From contig JACPXC010000007.1 of the NCBI GenBank assembly GCA_016196755.1, positions 62,001 to 126,000 of the forward strand: a DNA stretch of 64,000 nt, read 5' to 3'. Position numbers and translations under genes: made by a program. Source of the stretch: Elusimicrobiota bacterium (GTDB taxonomy: Bacteria; Elusimicrobiota; Elusimicrobia; UBA1565). Below, one piece after another: positions 35,797 through 44,766 of the stretch. The notes under the pieces are model-generated. The model searched no databases and had not been told where the DNA came from. It saw only the letters and a program-made list of their open reading frames with translations. Positions within the stretch are counted from its first letter, which is position 1. The number at the start of each line of letters is the position of its first letter.

Positions 35797-37204
35797 CGGA
35801 AAGGCCGCGGCAGGCGGCGACTAGGTCCGCGGCGCTAGGATAGCGGCGGCCGGTCTCGGGAGCCAGCGCCGTCGCGAATACCGCGTCGATCCCCGCCGGC
35901 AGGTCCGGCACCAGCCCGCTGGGCGCCGCCCACAGCGCCTCGCGCTTCTGGGCCAGGAAGTTCGGCCCCTTGAACGGCAGCTCCCCGGTCAGCATCTCGT
36001 AGAGGCAGACCGCCAGGGCGTAGACGTCGACGGCGGCCGAGACGCCCCCCAGCTCCTGCTCGGGCGCCATGTAGGGCGGCGTCCCCCAGGACGGGGCGCG
36101 GGTCAGGCGAGAGACCGACTTGGCGGCTTGGTAGGCGATGCCGAAGTCCATCACCTTGACCTCGCCGGTCGTCGACAGCATGATGTTGGCGGGCTTCAAG
36201 TCGCGATGGATCACCTTGCGTCCGTGGGCGTAGTCGACGGCGGCGCCGGCGCCTTCGAGCACGTGGAGGGAGTCGGCCCAGGCCAGGCGCCCCGAGCTAC
36301 CCAGGCGCTCGGCGAGCGACCGGCCGTCCACGTACTCGAGGGCGAGGTAGACCTGGCCGCCGTCGCGCTCGACGCCGTAGATCGCCACCATGTTGGGATG
36401 CTTGAGCGCGGCCATGACCCGGGCCTCGTTAAGGAGGCGCTCGAGCTCCCGCGGGTCCTGGAGCAGCTCCGCGCGCAGCCGCTTGAGCGCCACGCGGCGA
36501 TCGAGGGTCTTGTCCAAGGCCTCGTAGACCTCCCCCATGCTCCCGCGCCCGAGCGGGCGCACGAGCTCGAAGTTCGCCGCCACGACGCGCGCAGAGGCCG
36601 GCGCCGCCCCCGGGGCGGCGTCGGCGGACGGCCGGGCTCGCCGGACCAGTGCCGCGAATAGGAGTCCCGCCGCCGCGAGCAAACCGGCCGCCCCCGCCAT
36701 GAACCTCCGGAAACTTGCCGTCTCCAGAGCGCGACCGGACTTCTCGCGCAGCGGGGTGAAGAGCGCGCCCTCGACTTTGTAGGCGTCGATGATGCGCTCC
36801 GCCCGCGACTTCATCCGCTCGAGTTCCTCCATGCGCCTGAGCAGGGCGCCGCCGTGCTTGGGGGGAACGAACTCCCCCCGCCTGGCCCGGCCGAGATCGC
36901 GGGTCAGCGCCAGGAGCTGGAGGGCGCGCACTCCCTTGTCGTGGTTGGTGCGCAGCTCCTGCTCCCATGCCCAGAACTCGCCGCACTCTCCGGCCAGGGT
37001 CTCCCAGCGCTTGCTCAGTTCCGGCTTCTGCTCGGAGCCCGGAAACGCGGCACGGATCTCCCTCATCTCGGCCAGGACGGCGTCCATGCGGTCGGCGCGC
37101 TTATGGAACTCCCTCTCGAGGACCTCGATGCCGCGCGGCGAGGCGGCGAGGTCGGAGGAGGACGCGGCTCCGGCCAGACACAGCGCCAGCCGCAGGACCA
37201 GCAT
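35786..37204 (-). CDS. Membrane Ser/Thr protein kinase with N-terminal sensor segment
   Basis: 472 residues. Signal/anchor at 1-20, then an extracytoplasmic helical, coiled-coil-like region (25-165) and one membrane helix at 169-187. The Hanks kinase domain is C-terminal (212-472): GRGSMGEVY (219-227), ATP lysine 241 in VALKRL, HRDLKPAN (333-340, catalytic Asp335), DFG 353-355, GTPPYMAPE (374-382). Most bacterial PASTA or PknB-type kinases have the reverse order. It begins 8 nt after argH and may be the last gene of the arginine transcript, though no functional link is evident. Confidence 0.92.
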   Translation of the reverse strand: MLVLRLALCLAGAASSSDLAASPRGIEVLEREFHKRADRMDAVLAEMREIRAAFPGSEQKPELSKRWETLAGECGEFWAWEQELRTNHDKGVRALQLLALTRDLGRARRGEFVPPKHGGALLRRMEELERMKSRAERIIDAYKVEGALFTPLREKSGRALETASFRRFMAGAAGLLAAAGLLFAALVRRARPSADAAPGAAPASARVVAANFELVRPLGRGSMGEVYEALDKTLDRRVALKRLRAELLQDPRELERLLNEARVMAALKHPNMVAIYGVERDGGQVYLALEYVDGRSLAERLGSSGRLAWADSLHVLEGAGAAVDYAHGRKVIHRDLKPANIMLSTTGEVKVMDFGIAYQAAKSVSRLTRAPSWGTPPYMAPEQELGGVSAAVDVYALAVCLYEMLTGELPFKGPNFLAQKREALWAAPSGLVPDLPAGIDAVFATALAPETGRRYPSAADLVAACRGLSVIS

Positions 37205-37211
37205 GCGGTCC

Positions 37212-38549
37212 CTAGCCCCGCAGCAGGCGCTTCCAGGCCCCGCGCAGCGCGGCGCCGCGGCGCCCGTTCCAGCGCGCCTCCGCGGCCAAGCCGGAGGCCA
37301 GAGCGCGCAGCCCGGGGTTGCCCGGCGCGCCGAGGTAGGCGGGCAGATCCACGCGCCCCGCCGTCCTCTGCCCGTCCTGGCGAGCGGCCGCCGCCACCCG
37401 GCGGTAGGCCTCCCGGAACGGCAGCCCCTTCTTCACGAGGTCCAGCGCGCGCTGGGTCGCCAGCAGGTCCTGGGTCACCGCGGCGCGGCAGCGCGCCGCG
37501 TCGACCCGGACCGCGCCGGCTAGGCGAGCGGCCATATCCACCATCGCCGCGGCCGCATCGAGCGCCGCGAAGAGCGGGCGCTTCGAGAGCTGGAAGTCGC
37601 GGTGATAGCCCGAGGCGGCCGGGCCTGCGGACAGGGCCTGGAGGACCCAGCCCGGGAATTGCGCGGCCCGCGCGCGCAGGAGCTCGGCGACGTCGGGGTT
37701 GCGCTTCTGGGGCATGATGCTCGAGCCCGTCGTGAAGGCGGGGTCGAGCTTCATGAAGCCGAACTCGGCGGTGGCGAAGAGGCAGAGGTCCCCGGCCAAG
37801 ACCCCCAGGTCCTTGGCCACGAGAGCCAGGGCTGAGATCACGGCCGCGTCGATGCGCGGGCGGGAGGTCTGCACGCGCAGGGTGTTCAGCTGAACGCGCG
37901 TGAAGCCCATGAGCCGCGCCGTAAACGCCCTGTCGAGCGGCAGCGGAGCCCCATAGCCTGCCGCGCTGCCCAGCGGCGAGGCGTCGGCCTCGTCGAAGGC
38001 CTGGCGAATCGAGCGGCAGCCGTCCAGGAGCGCCTCCACGTGCGAGGCCGCCCAATGGCCGGCCGTGGTCGGCATCGCGCGTTGAAGATGGGTATACCCA
38101 GGCATCAAGACCTTCGCGTGGCGCCCCGCGAAGGCCGACCAGGCGCCGGCCGCCGCGGCGGCGCCGGCATGGAGCTCGAGCAGGCGGTCCATCATGAAGA
38201 GCCGCAGGTCGGTCTGGACCTGGTCGTTGCGCGAGCGGCCCGCATGGATGCTCTTGCCAAGCTCGCCGAGGCGCTCGGTCAGGCGCTGCTCGACGGCGGT
38301 GTGGATGTCTTCCTGCTCCGGGAGTATGACGAAGGACTCGTCCTCCAGCAGGCGTCCGAGCTCCGTGCGGATCGCCCGCCATTCGCCGTCGGACAAGAGC
38401 CCCAGCTTGACTAGGCCCTTGGCGTGAGCCAGGGTCCCGGTGACCTCGTAGGGCAGCAGGCGCCGGTCGAGGACCGGGTCCTCGCCCACGGTGAAGCGCT
38501 GGACCGCTTCGTCCAAGGTCTGGCCCTCCACCTGCCACAGCTTGCTCAC
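37212..38549 (-). CDS. argH: Argininosuccinate lyase
   Basis: 445 residues. Fumarase/ASL superfamily signatures: GRSRNDQ (104-110), HLQRAMP with the acid His154, and GSSIMPQKRNPD (275-286) carrying the catalytic Ser loop. Splits argininosuccinate into arginine and fumarate. It is the last arginine gene of the leftward operon and overlaps the upstream argE by 4 nt. Confidence 0.96.
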   Translation of the reverse strand: MSKLWQVEGQTLDEAVQRFTVGEDPVLDRRLLPYEVTGTLAHAKGLVKLGLLSDGEWRAIRTELGRLLEDESFVILPEQEDIHTAVEQRLTERLGELGKSIHAGRSRNDQVQTDLRLFMMDRLLELHAGAAAAAGAWSAFAGRHAKVLMPGYTHLQRAMPTTAGHWAASHVEALLDGCRSIRQAFDEADASPLGSAAGYGAPLPLDRAFTARLMGFTRVQLNTLRVQTSRPRIDAAVISALALVAKDLGVLAGDLCLFATAEFGFMKLDPAFTTGSSIMPQKRNPDVAELLRARAAQFPGWVLQALSAGPAASGYHRDFQLSKRPLFAALDAAAAMVDMAARLAGAVRVDAARCRAAVTQDLLATQRALDLVKKGLPFREAYRRVAAAARQDGQRTAGRVDLPAYLGAPGNPGLRALASGLAAEARWNGRRGAALRGAWKRLLRG

Positions 38550-39604
38550 CGTCCCCCCATCAGCCCGAAATAGGCCCGGATCAGCCGCTCGTAGTAGGCC
38601 ACGCCGGCCTCGAGCTCCGCTATCGTAAGGAATTCGTCGAGCGTATGCGAGCGCCGCGAGTCGCCGGGCCCCACCTTCACCGTCGGGATGCCCTTGAGGG
38701 CGACCCAGTCCGAGATCGTCGGCGAGCCGAAGCAGGCGCCGGCGCCGGCCGCCAGCGCGGCGCGCACCACGGGCTGGGCGGGGTCGGTGTCGACCGCGCC
38801 CAGGCGCGAGGAGCGCACCGTCACCGCGCCGCCCACCCGGCCCTGCACCATGGCGACGAGCTCCGACACCTCGTAGGCCGGCGTGGTGCGGATGTCGACG
38901 ACAAGCTTGCAGCGGTCGGGGATGACGTTGTGGCGCTCACCGCCGTGGATCTGGGTGACGGCCAGGCTCGGGAGGCCTAAGGCCGGATGCGGCCGGTCAA
39001 AGCCCACGGCCTCCAGGGCCAGTACGTCGCGCGCGGCTTTCGTCACGGCGTTGTCCCCCCCGCCCCAGGCGGCGTGGGCCGCACGCCCCTCGGCCATGAC
39101 CTCGAGGAGGAGAAGTCCCTTCTGGGCCACCGCCGGCGCCAGGCCGGTGGGCTCACCGACCACCGCGGCGTCGGGACGCGGCAGGAGGGGCAGGAGCTCC
39201 GCCATGCCGCGGTTGGTGGTCTCCTCCTCGCAGACGGCCGAGACGACGACGGTGCCGCGCGGCGCGTCATCCTCGAAGGCCGCCGCCGCGCCCAGGATCA
39301 TCGCCGTGAGGCAGCCTTTGGCGTCGTTGGCGCCGCGCCCGTAGACGCGGCCGTCCTCGACGACGGCCTCGAGCGGCGGCTTGGTCCAGCCCGCGCCGAC
39401 CGGCACGGTGTCCATGTGCGAGTTAAAGAGCAGGGTCGGCCCGCCCGAGCCGAGCACGGCGTGCAGGTTGCGCCCCGTCCGCCGCGGCTCCCAGCCGAGG
39501 TCCTTGAACGTCCCCTCGAGCAGGTCGGCCGCGGCGTCCTCGGCGCCGCTCTCCGAGGGCGTCTGGACCAGGCGGCGCAGCAGGGCGACGGCGTCGCGGC
39601 TCAT
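38546..39604 (-). CDS. argE: M20 deacylase, ArgE type (probably N-acylcitrulline deacylase)
   Basis: 352 residues. M20 metallopeptidase ligands: His63 and Asp65 (NSHMDTVP), Asp94 (GANDAKG), Glu126/Glu127 (CEEE) and GEPTG; a C-terminal His in RRSHTLDEF. Because the operon has an acylornithine carbamoyltransferase in place of a normal OTC, the likely substrate is N-acetyl- or N-succinyl-citrulline and not N-acetylornithine (inference from context). Overlaps argB and argH by 4 nt each. Confidence 0.88.
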   Translation of the reverse strand: MSRDAVALLRRLVQTPSESGAEDAAADLLEGTFKDLGWEPRRTGRNLHAVLGSGGPTLLFNSHMDTVPVGAGWTKPPLEAVVEDGRVYGRGANDAKGCLTAMILGAAAAFEDDAPRGTVVVSAVCEEETTNRGMAELLPLLPRPDAAVVGEPTGLAPAVAQKGLLLLEVMAEGRAAHAAWGGGDNAVTKAARDVLALEAVGFDRPHPALGLPSLAVTQIHGGERHNVIPDRCKLVVDIRTTPAYEVSELVAMVQGRVGGAVTVRSSRLGAVDTDPAQPVVRAALAAGAGACFGSPTISDWVALKGIPTVKVGPGDSRRSHTLDEFLTIAELEAGVAYYERLIRAYFGLMGGR

Positions 39605-40539
39605 GCGGCCACGGCGTCTTTGGCGAGCTCCTTCTGGTAGGCGTCGCGTTCGCGGCTCTCGACGATCATCGTCCCGCAGCCCGCGTTGGTGAACACCTCG
39701 GTGACCAGGGCCGAGCGGCGCATGCCGCCCAGGATGTGGGTGCGGCGCACGCCGCCCCGGAGCGCGGCCACGCAGGCCTGCACCTTCGGCAGCATCCCGC
39801 CGCGCACCCGGCCCTCGGAGCAGAGCTCGAGCACCTCGGCCGCGTCGGCGTGGCTGACCAGGGTCCGCGGGTCGGCCGCGTCGCGCAGGACACCGTCGAT
39901 GTCGGTGAGAAGGAGCAGCTTCTCGGCCTTGAGGGCCTGGGCGATCGCCGACGACAGCGTGTCGGCGTTGAGGTTGAGGATCTGGCCCTGCGCGTCGGCC
40001 ACCAGCGGGGCGATGACCGGCAGGAGCCCCTGGGACAGGAAGCCCTCGAGCAGGGCCCCGTCCACGGTCTCGACGTCGCCGACCAGGCCGTAGTCGACCT
40101 CGACCGGGTCCTCCCCCGGCGCGGGCGACACGCGCACCGGGCCCCTCTTGCGGGCCACGACCAGGCCCGCGTCCACACCCGATAGCCCCACGGCCCTCAC
40201 GCCCTGCCCGCGCAGCGCGGCCACCAGGTCCATGTTGACGAGGCCGCCGCAGGTCATCTTCACGACCTCGAGGGTCTCGGCGTCGGTGACGCGGCGCCCG
40301 GCGACGAGCTTGGTCTCGAGGCCCAAGGCCTTCGACAGGCTCGTGGCCTGGGGACCGCCGCCATGGACCAGCACGACCCGGATGCCGAAATGGTGCAGGC
40401 AGGCGATGTCGGCGGCCAGCCCGGCGCGCAGCTCCTCGCGGGCGAGGACGGCGCCTCCGGCCTTGACGACGAATGTCTTCCCTTTATAGAGCCGCAGGTA
40501 CGGCATGGCCTGGTACAGGGTCACGGGAGCGTCGGTCAT
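39601..40539 (-). CDS. argB: Acetylglutamate kinase-like N-acylglutamate kinase
   Basis: 312 residues. Amino-acid kinase fold: FVVKAGGAVL, VVLVHGGGPQ (glycine-rich loop), NLNADTLSSAIAQAL, LLLLTDIDGVL and GGMLPKVQAC. Phosphorylates N-acylglutamate. The C-terminal region is too short for a fused acetyltransferase, so it is not a bifunctional NAGS/NAGK of the Xanthomonas kind. It starts right at the end of the carbamoyltransferase gene. Confidence 0.95.
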   Translation of the reverse strand: MTDAPVTLYQAMPYLRLYKGKTFVVKAGGAVLAREELRAGLAADIACLHHFGIRVVLVHGGGPQATSLSKALGLETKLVAGRRVTDAETLEVVKMTCGGLVNMDLVAALRGQGVRAVGLSGVDAGLVVARKRGPVRVSPAPGEDPVEVDYGLVGDVETVDGALLEGFLSQGLLPVIAPLVADAQGQILNLNADTLSSAIAQALKAEKLLLLTDIDGVLRDAADPRTLVSHADAAEVLELCSEGRVRGGMLPKVQACVAALRGGVRRTHILGGMRRSALVTEVFTNAGCGTMIVESRERDAYQKELAKDAVAA

Positions 40540-41559
40540 TTAGAGTCCTCCGAGTAGTTTGAGAAGAAGGGCCTTCGCCGTATGGAGGCGGTTCTCGGCC
40601 TGGTCGATGACGACCGACGCCGGGCCGTCGAGCACGGCGTCGTCGACGACGAGGTTGCGGCGCACGGGCAGGCAATGCATGAACAGGCCGGCCTTGGTCT
40701 TCGCCATCTTGGCCGCCGTCATGCGCCAGCGGTCGCGGAACGCGGAATCTTGGGGCGGCGGGACCCCGTAGCTGGCCAGCGAGCCCCAGGCCTTGGCGTA
40801 GACCACGTGGGCGCCGTCGAAGGCGGTCTCGGGAGAGTCGGTGACCGTCACGCTGCGGCCCTGGCGCGCGGCCTCGGCGCGGCACCACTCCATGACGCCG
40901 GGGTCGAGGTCATAGCCCTCGGGCCGGCAGATGGTCAGGTCCATCCCCGCGATGACGGCGGCCTGGGCGGCCGAGTGCGGCACCGCCAGCGGCAGGGCCT
41001 TGATGTGCGGCGCCCAGGCCAGCACGAAGCGCTTGCCGACCGGGTCGGCCTTCTCGCGCAGGGTCATGAGGTCGGCCAGGCCTTGGCAGGGATGGCCCAT
41101 CGCCGACTCGAGGCTGATGACGGGGACCCGCGAGGAGCTCCGGAAGGCGTTGAGCCACGGGTCCGCCTTGTCGTCGGCCCACGATGTGCCGGCCGGGAAG
41201 GCGCGCAGAGCCAAGACGTCGCAATAGCGCGCCAGCACCGGGACGGACTCCTTTAAGTGCTCGGAGGCCTGCCCGTCCATGACCGTGCCGTCGCGCCATT
41301 CCATGTTCCAGGTGCCATTGCCGAAGTGCAGGGTCACCGGATGCGCTCCCAAGGACGCCGACGCCACCTGGAACGAGGTCTGCGTGCGCAAAGACGGGTT
41401 CATGAAGCACAACCCCACCGAGCGGCCCTCGAGCGGCCGGCTGCGCGGCGGCCGGCGCTTGAGCTGGAGCGCCAGGTCGGCCAGGTCGATGGCCGCGCCC
41501 GCGCCCCAGTCGCGCAGGTCGACGAAGTCGCGCGACGGAGCCGCGGCTAGGGCGCTCAC
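40540..41559 (-). CDS. argF': N-acylornithine carbamoyltransferase (AOTCase/SOTCase family)
   Basis: 339 residues from GTG 41559 (overlapping the argD stop). Carbamoyl-phosphate motif SLRTQTS (56-62), HPCQ (156-159) and HCLPVRR (295-301). HCLPVRR, the WNMEWRDGTVMDG block and the C-terminus DQAENRLHTAKALL are typical of the N-acetyl/N-succinyl-ornithine enzymes of Xanthomonas and Bacteroides; ordinary OTCs have HCLPAFH. The residue aligned with the specificity switch (Glu92 in Xanthomonas AOTCase, Pro90 in Bacteroides SOTCase), just before Glu-His, is Ser99 here. From published mutants as I remember them, Ser there favours N-succinylornithine. Confidence 0.92.
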   Translation of the reverse strand: MSALAAAPSRDFVDLRDWGAGAAIDLADLALQLKRRPPRSRPLEGRSVGLCFMNPSLRTQTSFQVASASLGAHPVTLHFGNGTWNMEWRDGTVMDGQASEHLKESVPVLARYCDVLALRAFPAGTSWADDKADPWLNAFRSSSRVPVISLESAMGHPCQGLADLMTLREKADPVGKRFVLAWAPHIKALPLAVPHSAAQAAVIAGMDLTICRPEGYDLDPGVMEWCRAEAARQGRSVTVTDSPETAFDGAHVVYAKAWGSLASYGVPPPQDSAFRDRWRMTAAKMAKTKAGLFMHCLPVRRNLVVDDAVLDGPASVVIDQAENRLHTAKALLLKLLGGL

Positions 41560-42713
41560 TTGTACTCCTTGAGCGCGGCGGCCAGGCGGTCCACCTCGGC
41601 CTCGCCGATGGTCAAAGGCGGCAGGAGGCGCAGGACGTTGGGGTCCTCTGCGAGCCCGGTCAGGATGCGGCGCTCGACTAAGTGGTCGCGCAGTTCGCGC
41701 GCCGGCCGGTCGAGGACGAGTCCCAAGAGCAGGCCCTTGCCGCGGATCTCCTTGAGCGCCGGGTGCTTGAGCTTGGCCCTGAAGCGCGCCTCGAGGGCCT
41801 TGGCCTTGCGCCACAGCCGGCCCTTGATGATGGTCCGGATCGTGGCCTCCACCGCCGCGCAGGCCAGCGGGCCGCCTCCGAAGGTCGAGCCCAGGGCCCC
41901 GGGCTGGAGCTTGTGCACGAGCTCGGGGGCGATGACGATGGCGCCGCAGGGGACCCCGGAGGCCAGGGCCTTGGCGAAGCTCTGCACGCCGGGCTTGACC
42001 CGGAAGGCCTGGGCGGCCGACGGGGCGCCGAGCCGGCCGAGGCCGGTCTGCACCTCGTCGAATATGAGCACGGCGCCGCTCTTGCGGCAGAGCTTCTCGA
42101 GGCCCTTGAGATAGCCCCTGGGCGGCATGACGATCCCGGACATACTCTGGATGGGCTCCAAGATGAACGCCGCCGCGTCGCGCCTCAGGGCGGCCTTGGC
42201 GGCCTTGAGGTCGCCGAAGCGGACATGGACCGTGTCGGACTCGGCACTCGTCATCGCATGCTTGTACTTGGCGATGCCGGTGGCGGCCAGCGAGCCCGCC
42301 GTGCGGCCGTGGAAGGAGCCGTAGGTGGCGACGACCTTGGGGCGTCCGGTGACCAGCCGCGCCACGCGCAGGGCGGCCTCGTTGGCCTCGGTGCCCGAGT
42401 TGCAGAAGAACACCTGGGCGTCCTTGGCGGCGCAGAGCTCGATGAGCGCCGCGGCCGCGCGGGTGCGGACCGACGAGTATACGAGGTTGGAGTAGAACAG
42501 GAGGACGTCGGCCTGCGCGCGCACGGCCGATACCACGGGCTCGGGGCAGTGGCCGAGCAGGGCGACGGCGTGGCCGCCGTAGAGGTCGAGGTACTCGACC
42601 CCCTTGTCGTCGCGCACGAAGTGCCCCTTTCCTCCCGCCACGACGAACGGAAAGCGCCCGTAGGTGGGCAGGACGTACTTGTCTTCCAGAAGCATGGCGT
42701 CGGTCTTCGTCAC
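41556..42713 (-). CDS. argD: Acylornithine aminotransferase
   Basis: 385 residues from GTG 42713 (GTGA overlap with argC). Class III aminotransferase marks: YLDLYGGHAVALLGHCPEPV, FFCNSGTEANEAALRVAR, GSFHGRTAGSLAATG, FDEVQTGLGRLG and PLP lysine 248 in SFAKALASG. The longer frame upstream of this start is an antisense shadow of argC. Converts N-acylglutamate semialdehyde to N-acylornithine. Confidence 0.95.
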   Translation of the reverse strand: MTKTDAMLLEDKYVLPTYGRFPFVVAGGKGHFVRDDKGVEYLDLYGGHAVALLGHCPEPVVSAVRAQADVLLFYSNLVYSSVRTRAAAALIELCAAKDAQVFFCNSGTEANEAALRVARLVTGRPKVVATYGSFHGRTAGSLAATGIAKYKHAMTSAESDTVHVRFGDLKAAKAALRRDAAAFILEPIQSMSGIVMPPRGYLKGLEKLCRKSGAVLIFDEVQTGLGRLGAPSAAQAFRVKPGVQSFAKALASGVPCGAIVIAPELVHKLQPGALGSTFGGGPLACAAVEATIRTIIKGRLWRKAKALEARFRAKLKHPALKEIRGKGLLLGLVLDRPARELRDHLVERRILTGLAEDPNVLRLLPPLTIGEAEVDRLAAALKEYK

Positions 42714-43720
42714 GGATAACTCCCCGGAAGGCGCAGGCCTTCCGATTCGTCGAGTCCCAGCATGAGGTTGAGGTTCTGCACGGCTTGGCCGGCGGCGCCC
42801 TTGATGAGGTTGTCGAGCGCGGCGAGCACCACGGCCTGCCCGCCTTCTACGCGCGCGTAGAGATCGCAGGAATTGGAGCCCGTGACGGCGTTGAGCTCGG
42901 GCGGCGCGTCGAGCAGGCGCAGGAACGGCTTGCCCTCGCAGAACGACGCGAAGGCCGCGGCCACGCGCGCCGCATCCCAGCCTGCGGCGAGCGGCACGGT
43001 AGCGATGGCGTAGATGCCGCGCACGTACGGGCCCGACACCGCGGTCAGCGCGACTTTGAGCCCGCCAAGCGCCTGCTCCACCTCGGGAGCGTGCTGATGC
43101 GCGAGCGGCTTGTAGGCGCGCACGTTGCCTTCCCGCGTCGGGTGGTGCGTGGTGGCCGACGGCTTGACTCCCGAGCCCGAGGAGCCGGTGATGGCCGTCA
43201 CGGCGGCCGTCCCAGTCAGCCCCGTCTTGGCAAGCGGCGCAAGGGCGAGAACGACCGCGGTGGCGATGCAGCCGGGGTTGGCGACGCGCGAGGCGCCCTT
43301 GAGCGCGGCCCCTCCGAGTTCGGGCATCCCATAGACGAAGCTCGGCAAGAGCTGCGGCGAGCGGTGCTCGCGCCCGTACCACACGGGATAGAGCGCCGGA
43401 TCCTTGAGGCGGAAATCGCCAGAGAGGTCGACGAGCTTGAGGCCAGGCGCGCGCTCGAGGAGGCCGGGTGCCTGCTCCATCGCTTCACCGTGGCCGCCAG
43501 CGAGGAACACCACGTCGAGCCCAGCCGGGTCCAGCGTCGGCGCAAAGCTCATGGTCGTATGGCCGCGCAGATTGGGATGGGCCTTGGCCACCGGTTGGCC
43601 GGCATGCGTCGCCGAAGAGGCGCGCACGAGCTCCACGCCGGGATGGCCCAAGAGCAGACGCAGGAGCTCGCCGCCGGTAAACCCCCCGGCGCCGGAAACG
43701 CCGACCTTCGGCTTGGTCAC
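42710..43720 (-). CDS. argC: N-acyl-gamma-glutamyl-phosphate reductase
   Basis: 336 residues. NADP-binding GVSGAGGFTGGELLRLLL, active-site Cys151 in VANPGCIATA, TAITGSSGSGVKPS and the HAPEVEQAL segment. Reduces the acyl phosphate made by ArgB to the semialdehyde. Both ends overlap neighbours by 4 nt. Confidence 0.96.
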   Translation of the reverse strand: MTKPKVGVSGAGGFTGGELLRLLLGHPGVELVRASSATHAGQPVAKAHPNLRGHTTMSFAPTLDPAGLDVVFLAGGHGEAMEQAPGLLERAPGLKLVDLSGDFRLKDPALYPVWYGREHRSPQLLPSFVYGMPELGGAALKGASRVANPGCIATAVVLALAPLAKTGLTGTAAVTAITGSSGSGVKPSATTHHPTREGNVRAYKPLAHQHAPEVEQALGGLKVALTAVSGPYVRGIYAIATVPLAAGWDAARVAAAFASFCEGKPFLRLLDAPPELNAVTGSNSCDLYARVEGGQAVVLAALDNLIKGAAGQAVQNLNLMLGLDESEGLRLPGSYP

Positions 43721-44766
43721 GCCGCCGCCGGCCAGAGCAGGTTCTCCACCGCCGCGCCCAAGGCCTCGGGGTCGAGCCGGGCGTTTAGGGCCGGCACGCC
43801 GATCTGCTTCTCGACGAAGTCCTTGCCCACCGAGTTGTCGGTAGCCGGCCCCGAGATGATGTGGACCGGCAGCTTGAAGCGGTTGCGGTAGAGCTCCGCG
43901 CAGCCCCAGGCCGCCACCGGGTCGGTGGCGCAGAGGACGTGCGCGGTGCCGGCCGCCATGAGCTCGGGGTCGGACAGGATGGCCTGGACCCCGTACTCGC
44001 CCATGATGCCGTCGCCGAGCTCGACGACCAGGCAGTCGGGCTTCTCCTTGTTAAGCGCGTTGATGAGCCCCTTGGAGACCCGGACCGCCACGGCCTCGGA
44101 GGTCGAGGCCATGCCGGCGTCGGTGAAGCTCAGGCTGAAGGCCGCGCCGCGGTCGGTCATCCCCAGGGTGTCGCGCAGGAGCGAGACCCCGGTCAGCTTC
44201 GCGGCCCCCACCCGGCGCCCGCGCCGCGAGAGCACGCGGATGATCTCGCAGCAGGCCGAGGTCTTGCCGGCCTGCATGCAGGAGCCCGCCACGTAGACGA
44301 TCGGCGCCGAGGGCTCGAGCTTGTCGGCGCAGGGCACGGCGTTGTTCTTGATCGTGGCCGGCACGCCGGTGCGCTCGCCAAGGTACGGGAAGCTCAGGAC
44401 GACGCCCAGGACCTCGGCCTTGAGGGGCGGGCCGAGCTCGGGGTTGCCGGCCGTGCACTTGCCGACGATGCCTCCGAGGTTCAAGATGTCGAGCTTGTCG
44501 CCCACGCGCACGCGGTCGGGGACGACGCCGGCGTAGCCGCGCAGGGCGCGGCGAGAGCCGAGCACGGCGGCCAGGATGTCGCCGTCGTTGAGCGGCGTCA
44601 TGCGCCCGTGCAGGTCCTCGACCGAGTTGTAGACGCTCTTGGTGCCGATCACGCGCACGGCCACCACGATCCCGTCCTCCGCCGGCACCTCGGGCGATAG
44701 CAGGGACTCGCGGCTGATCTTCGCGTTCTTGGTGGTAGATGCGATCTTGTCGAATATGACCTTCAT
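43717..44766 (-). CDS. P-loop NTPase of unknown function inside the arginine operon
   Basis: 349 residues, overlapping argG and argC by 4 nt each. Residues 1-155 are a beta-rich domain (VVAVRVIGTKSVYNSVEDL, ILNLGGIVGKC). Residues ~157-349 form a nucleotide-binding domain with GSCMQAGKTS (161-170) as an unusual P-loop, VGAAKLTGVSLLRD, DCLVVELGDGIMGEYGV as a Walker-B-like strand, and ISGPATDNSVGKDFV. It resembles the DUF1611 or BioD/MobB-like class but I cannot name it. Because no N-acetylglutamate synthase gene is seen in the operon, a metabolic role in the first step or in amino-acid activation is a tempting guess, without direct support. Confidence 0.72.
   Translation of the reverse strand: MKVIFDKIASTTKNAKISRESLLSPEVPAEDGIVVAVRVIGTKSVYNSVEDLHGRMTPLNDGDILAAVLGSRRALRGYAGVVPDRVRVGDKLDILNLGGIVGKCTAGNPELGPPLKAEVLGVVLSFPYLGERTGVPATIKNNAVPCADKLEPSAPIVYVAGSCMQAGKTSACCEIIRVLSRRGRRVGAAKLTGVSLLRDTLGMTDRGAAFSLSFTDAGMASTSEAVAVRVSKGLINALNKEKPDCLVVELGDGIMGEYGVQAILSDPELMAAGTAHVLCATDPVAAWGCAELYRNRFKLPVHIISGPATDNSVGKDFVEKQIGVPALNARLDPEALGAAVENLLWPAAA

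Noticed and set aside
39601-40539. ArgB as a bifunctional NAGS/NAGK supplying the missing first arginine step
   Set aside because: The protein is 312 residues with only the amino-acid kinase fold; no GNAT domain is present.
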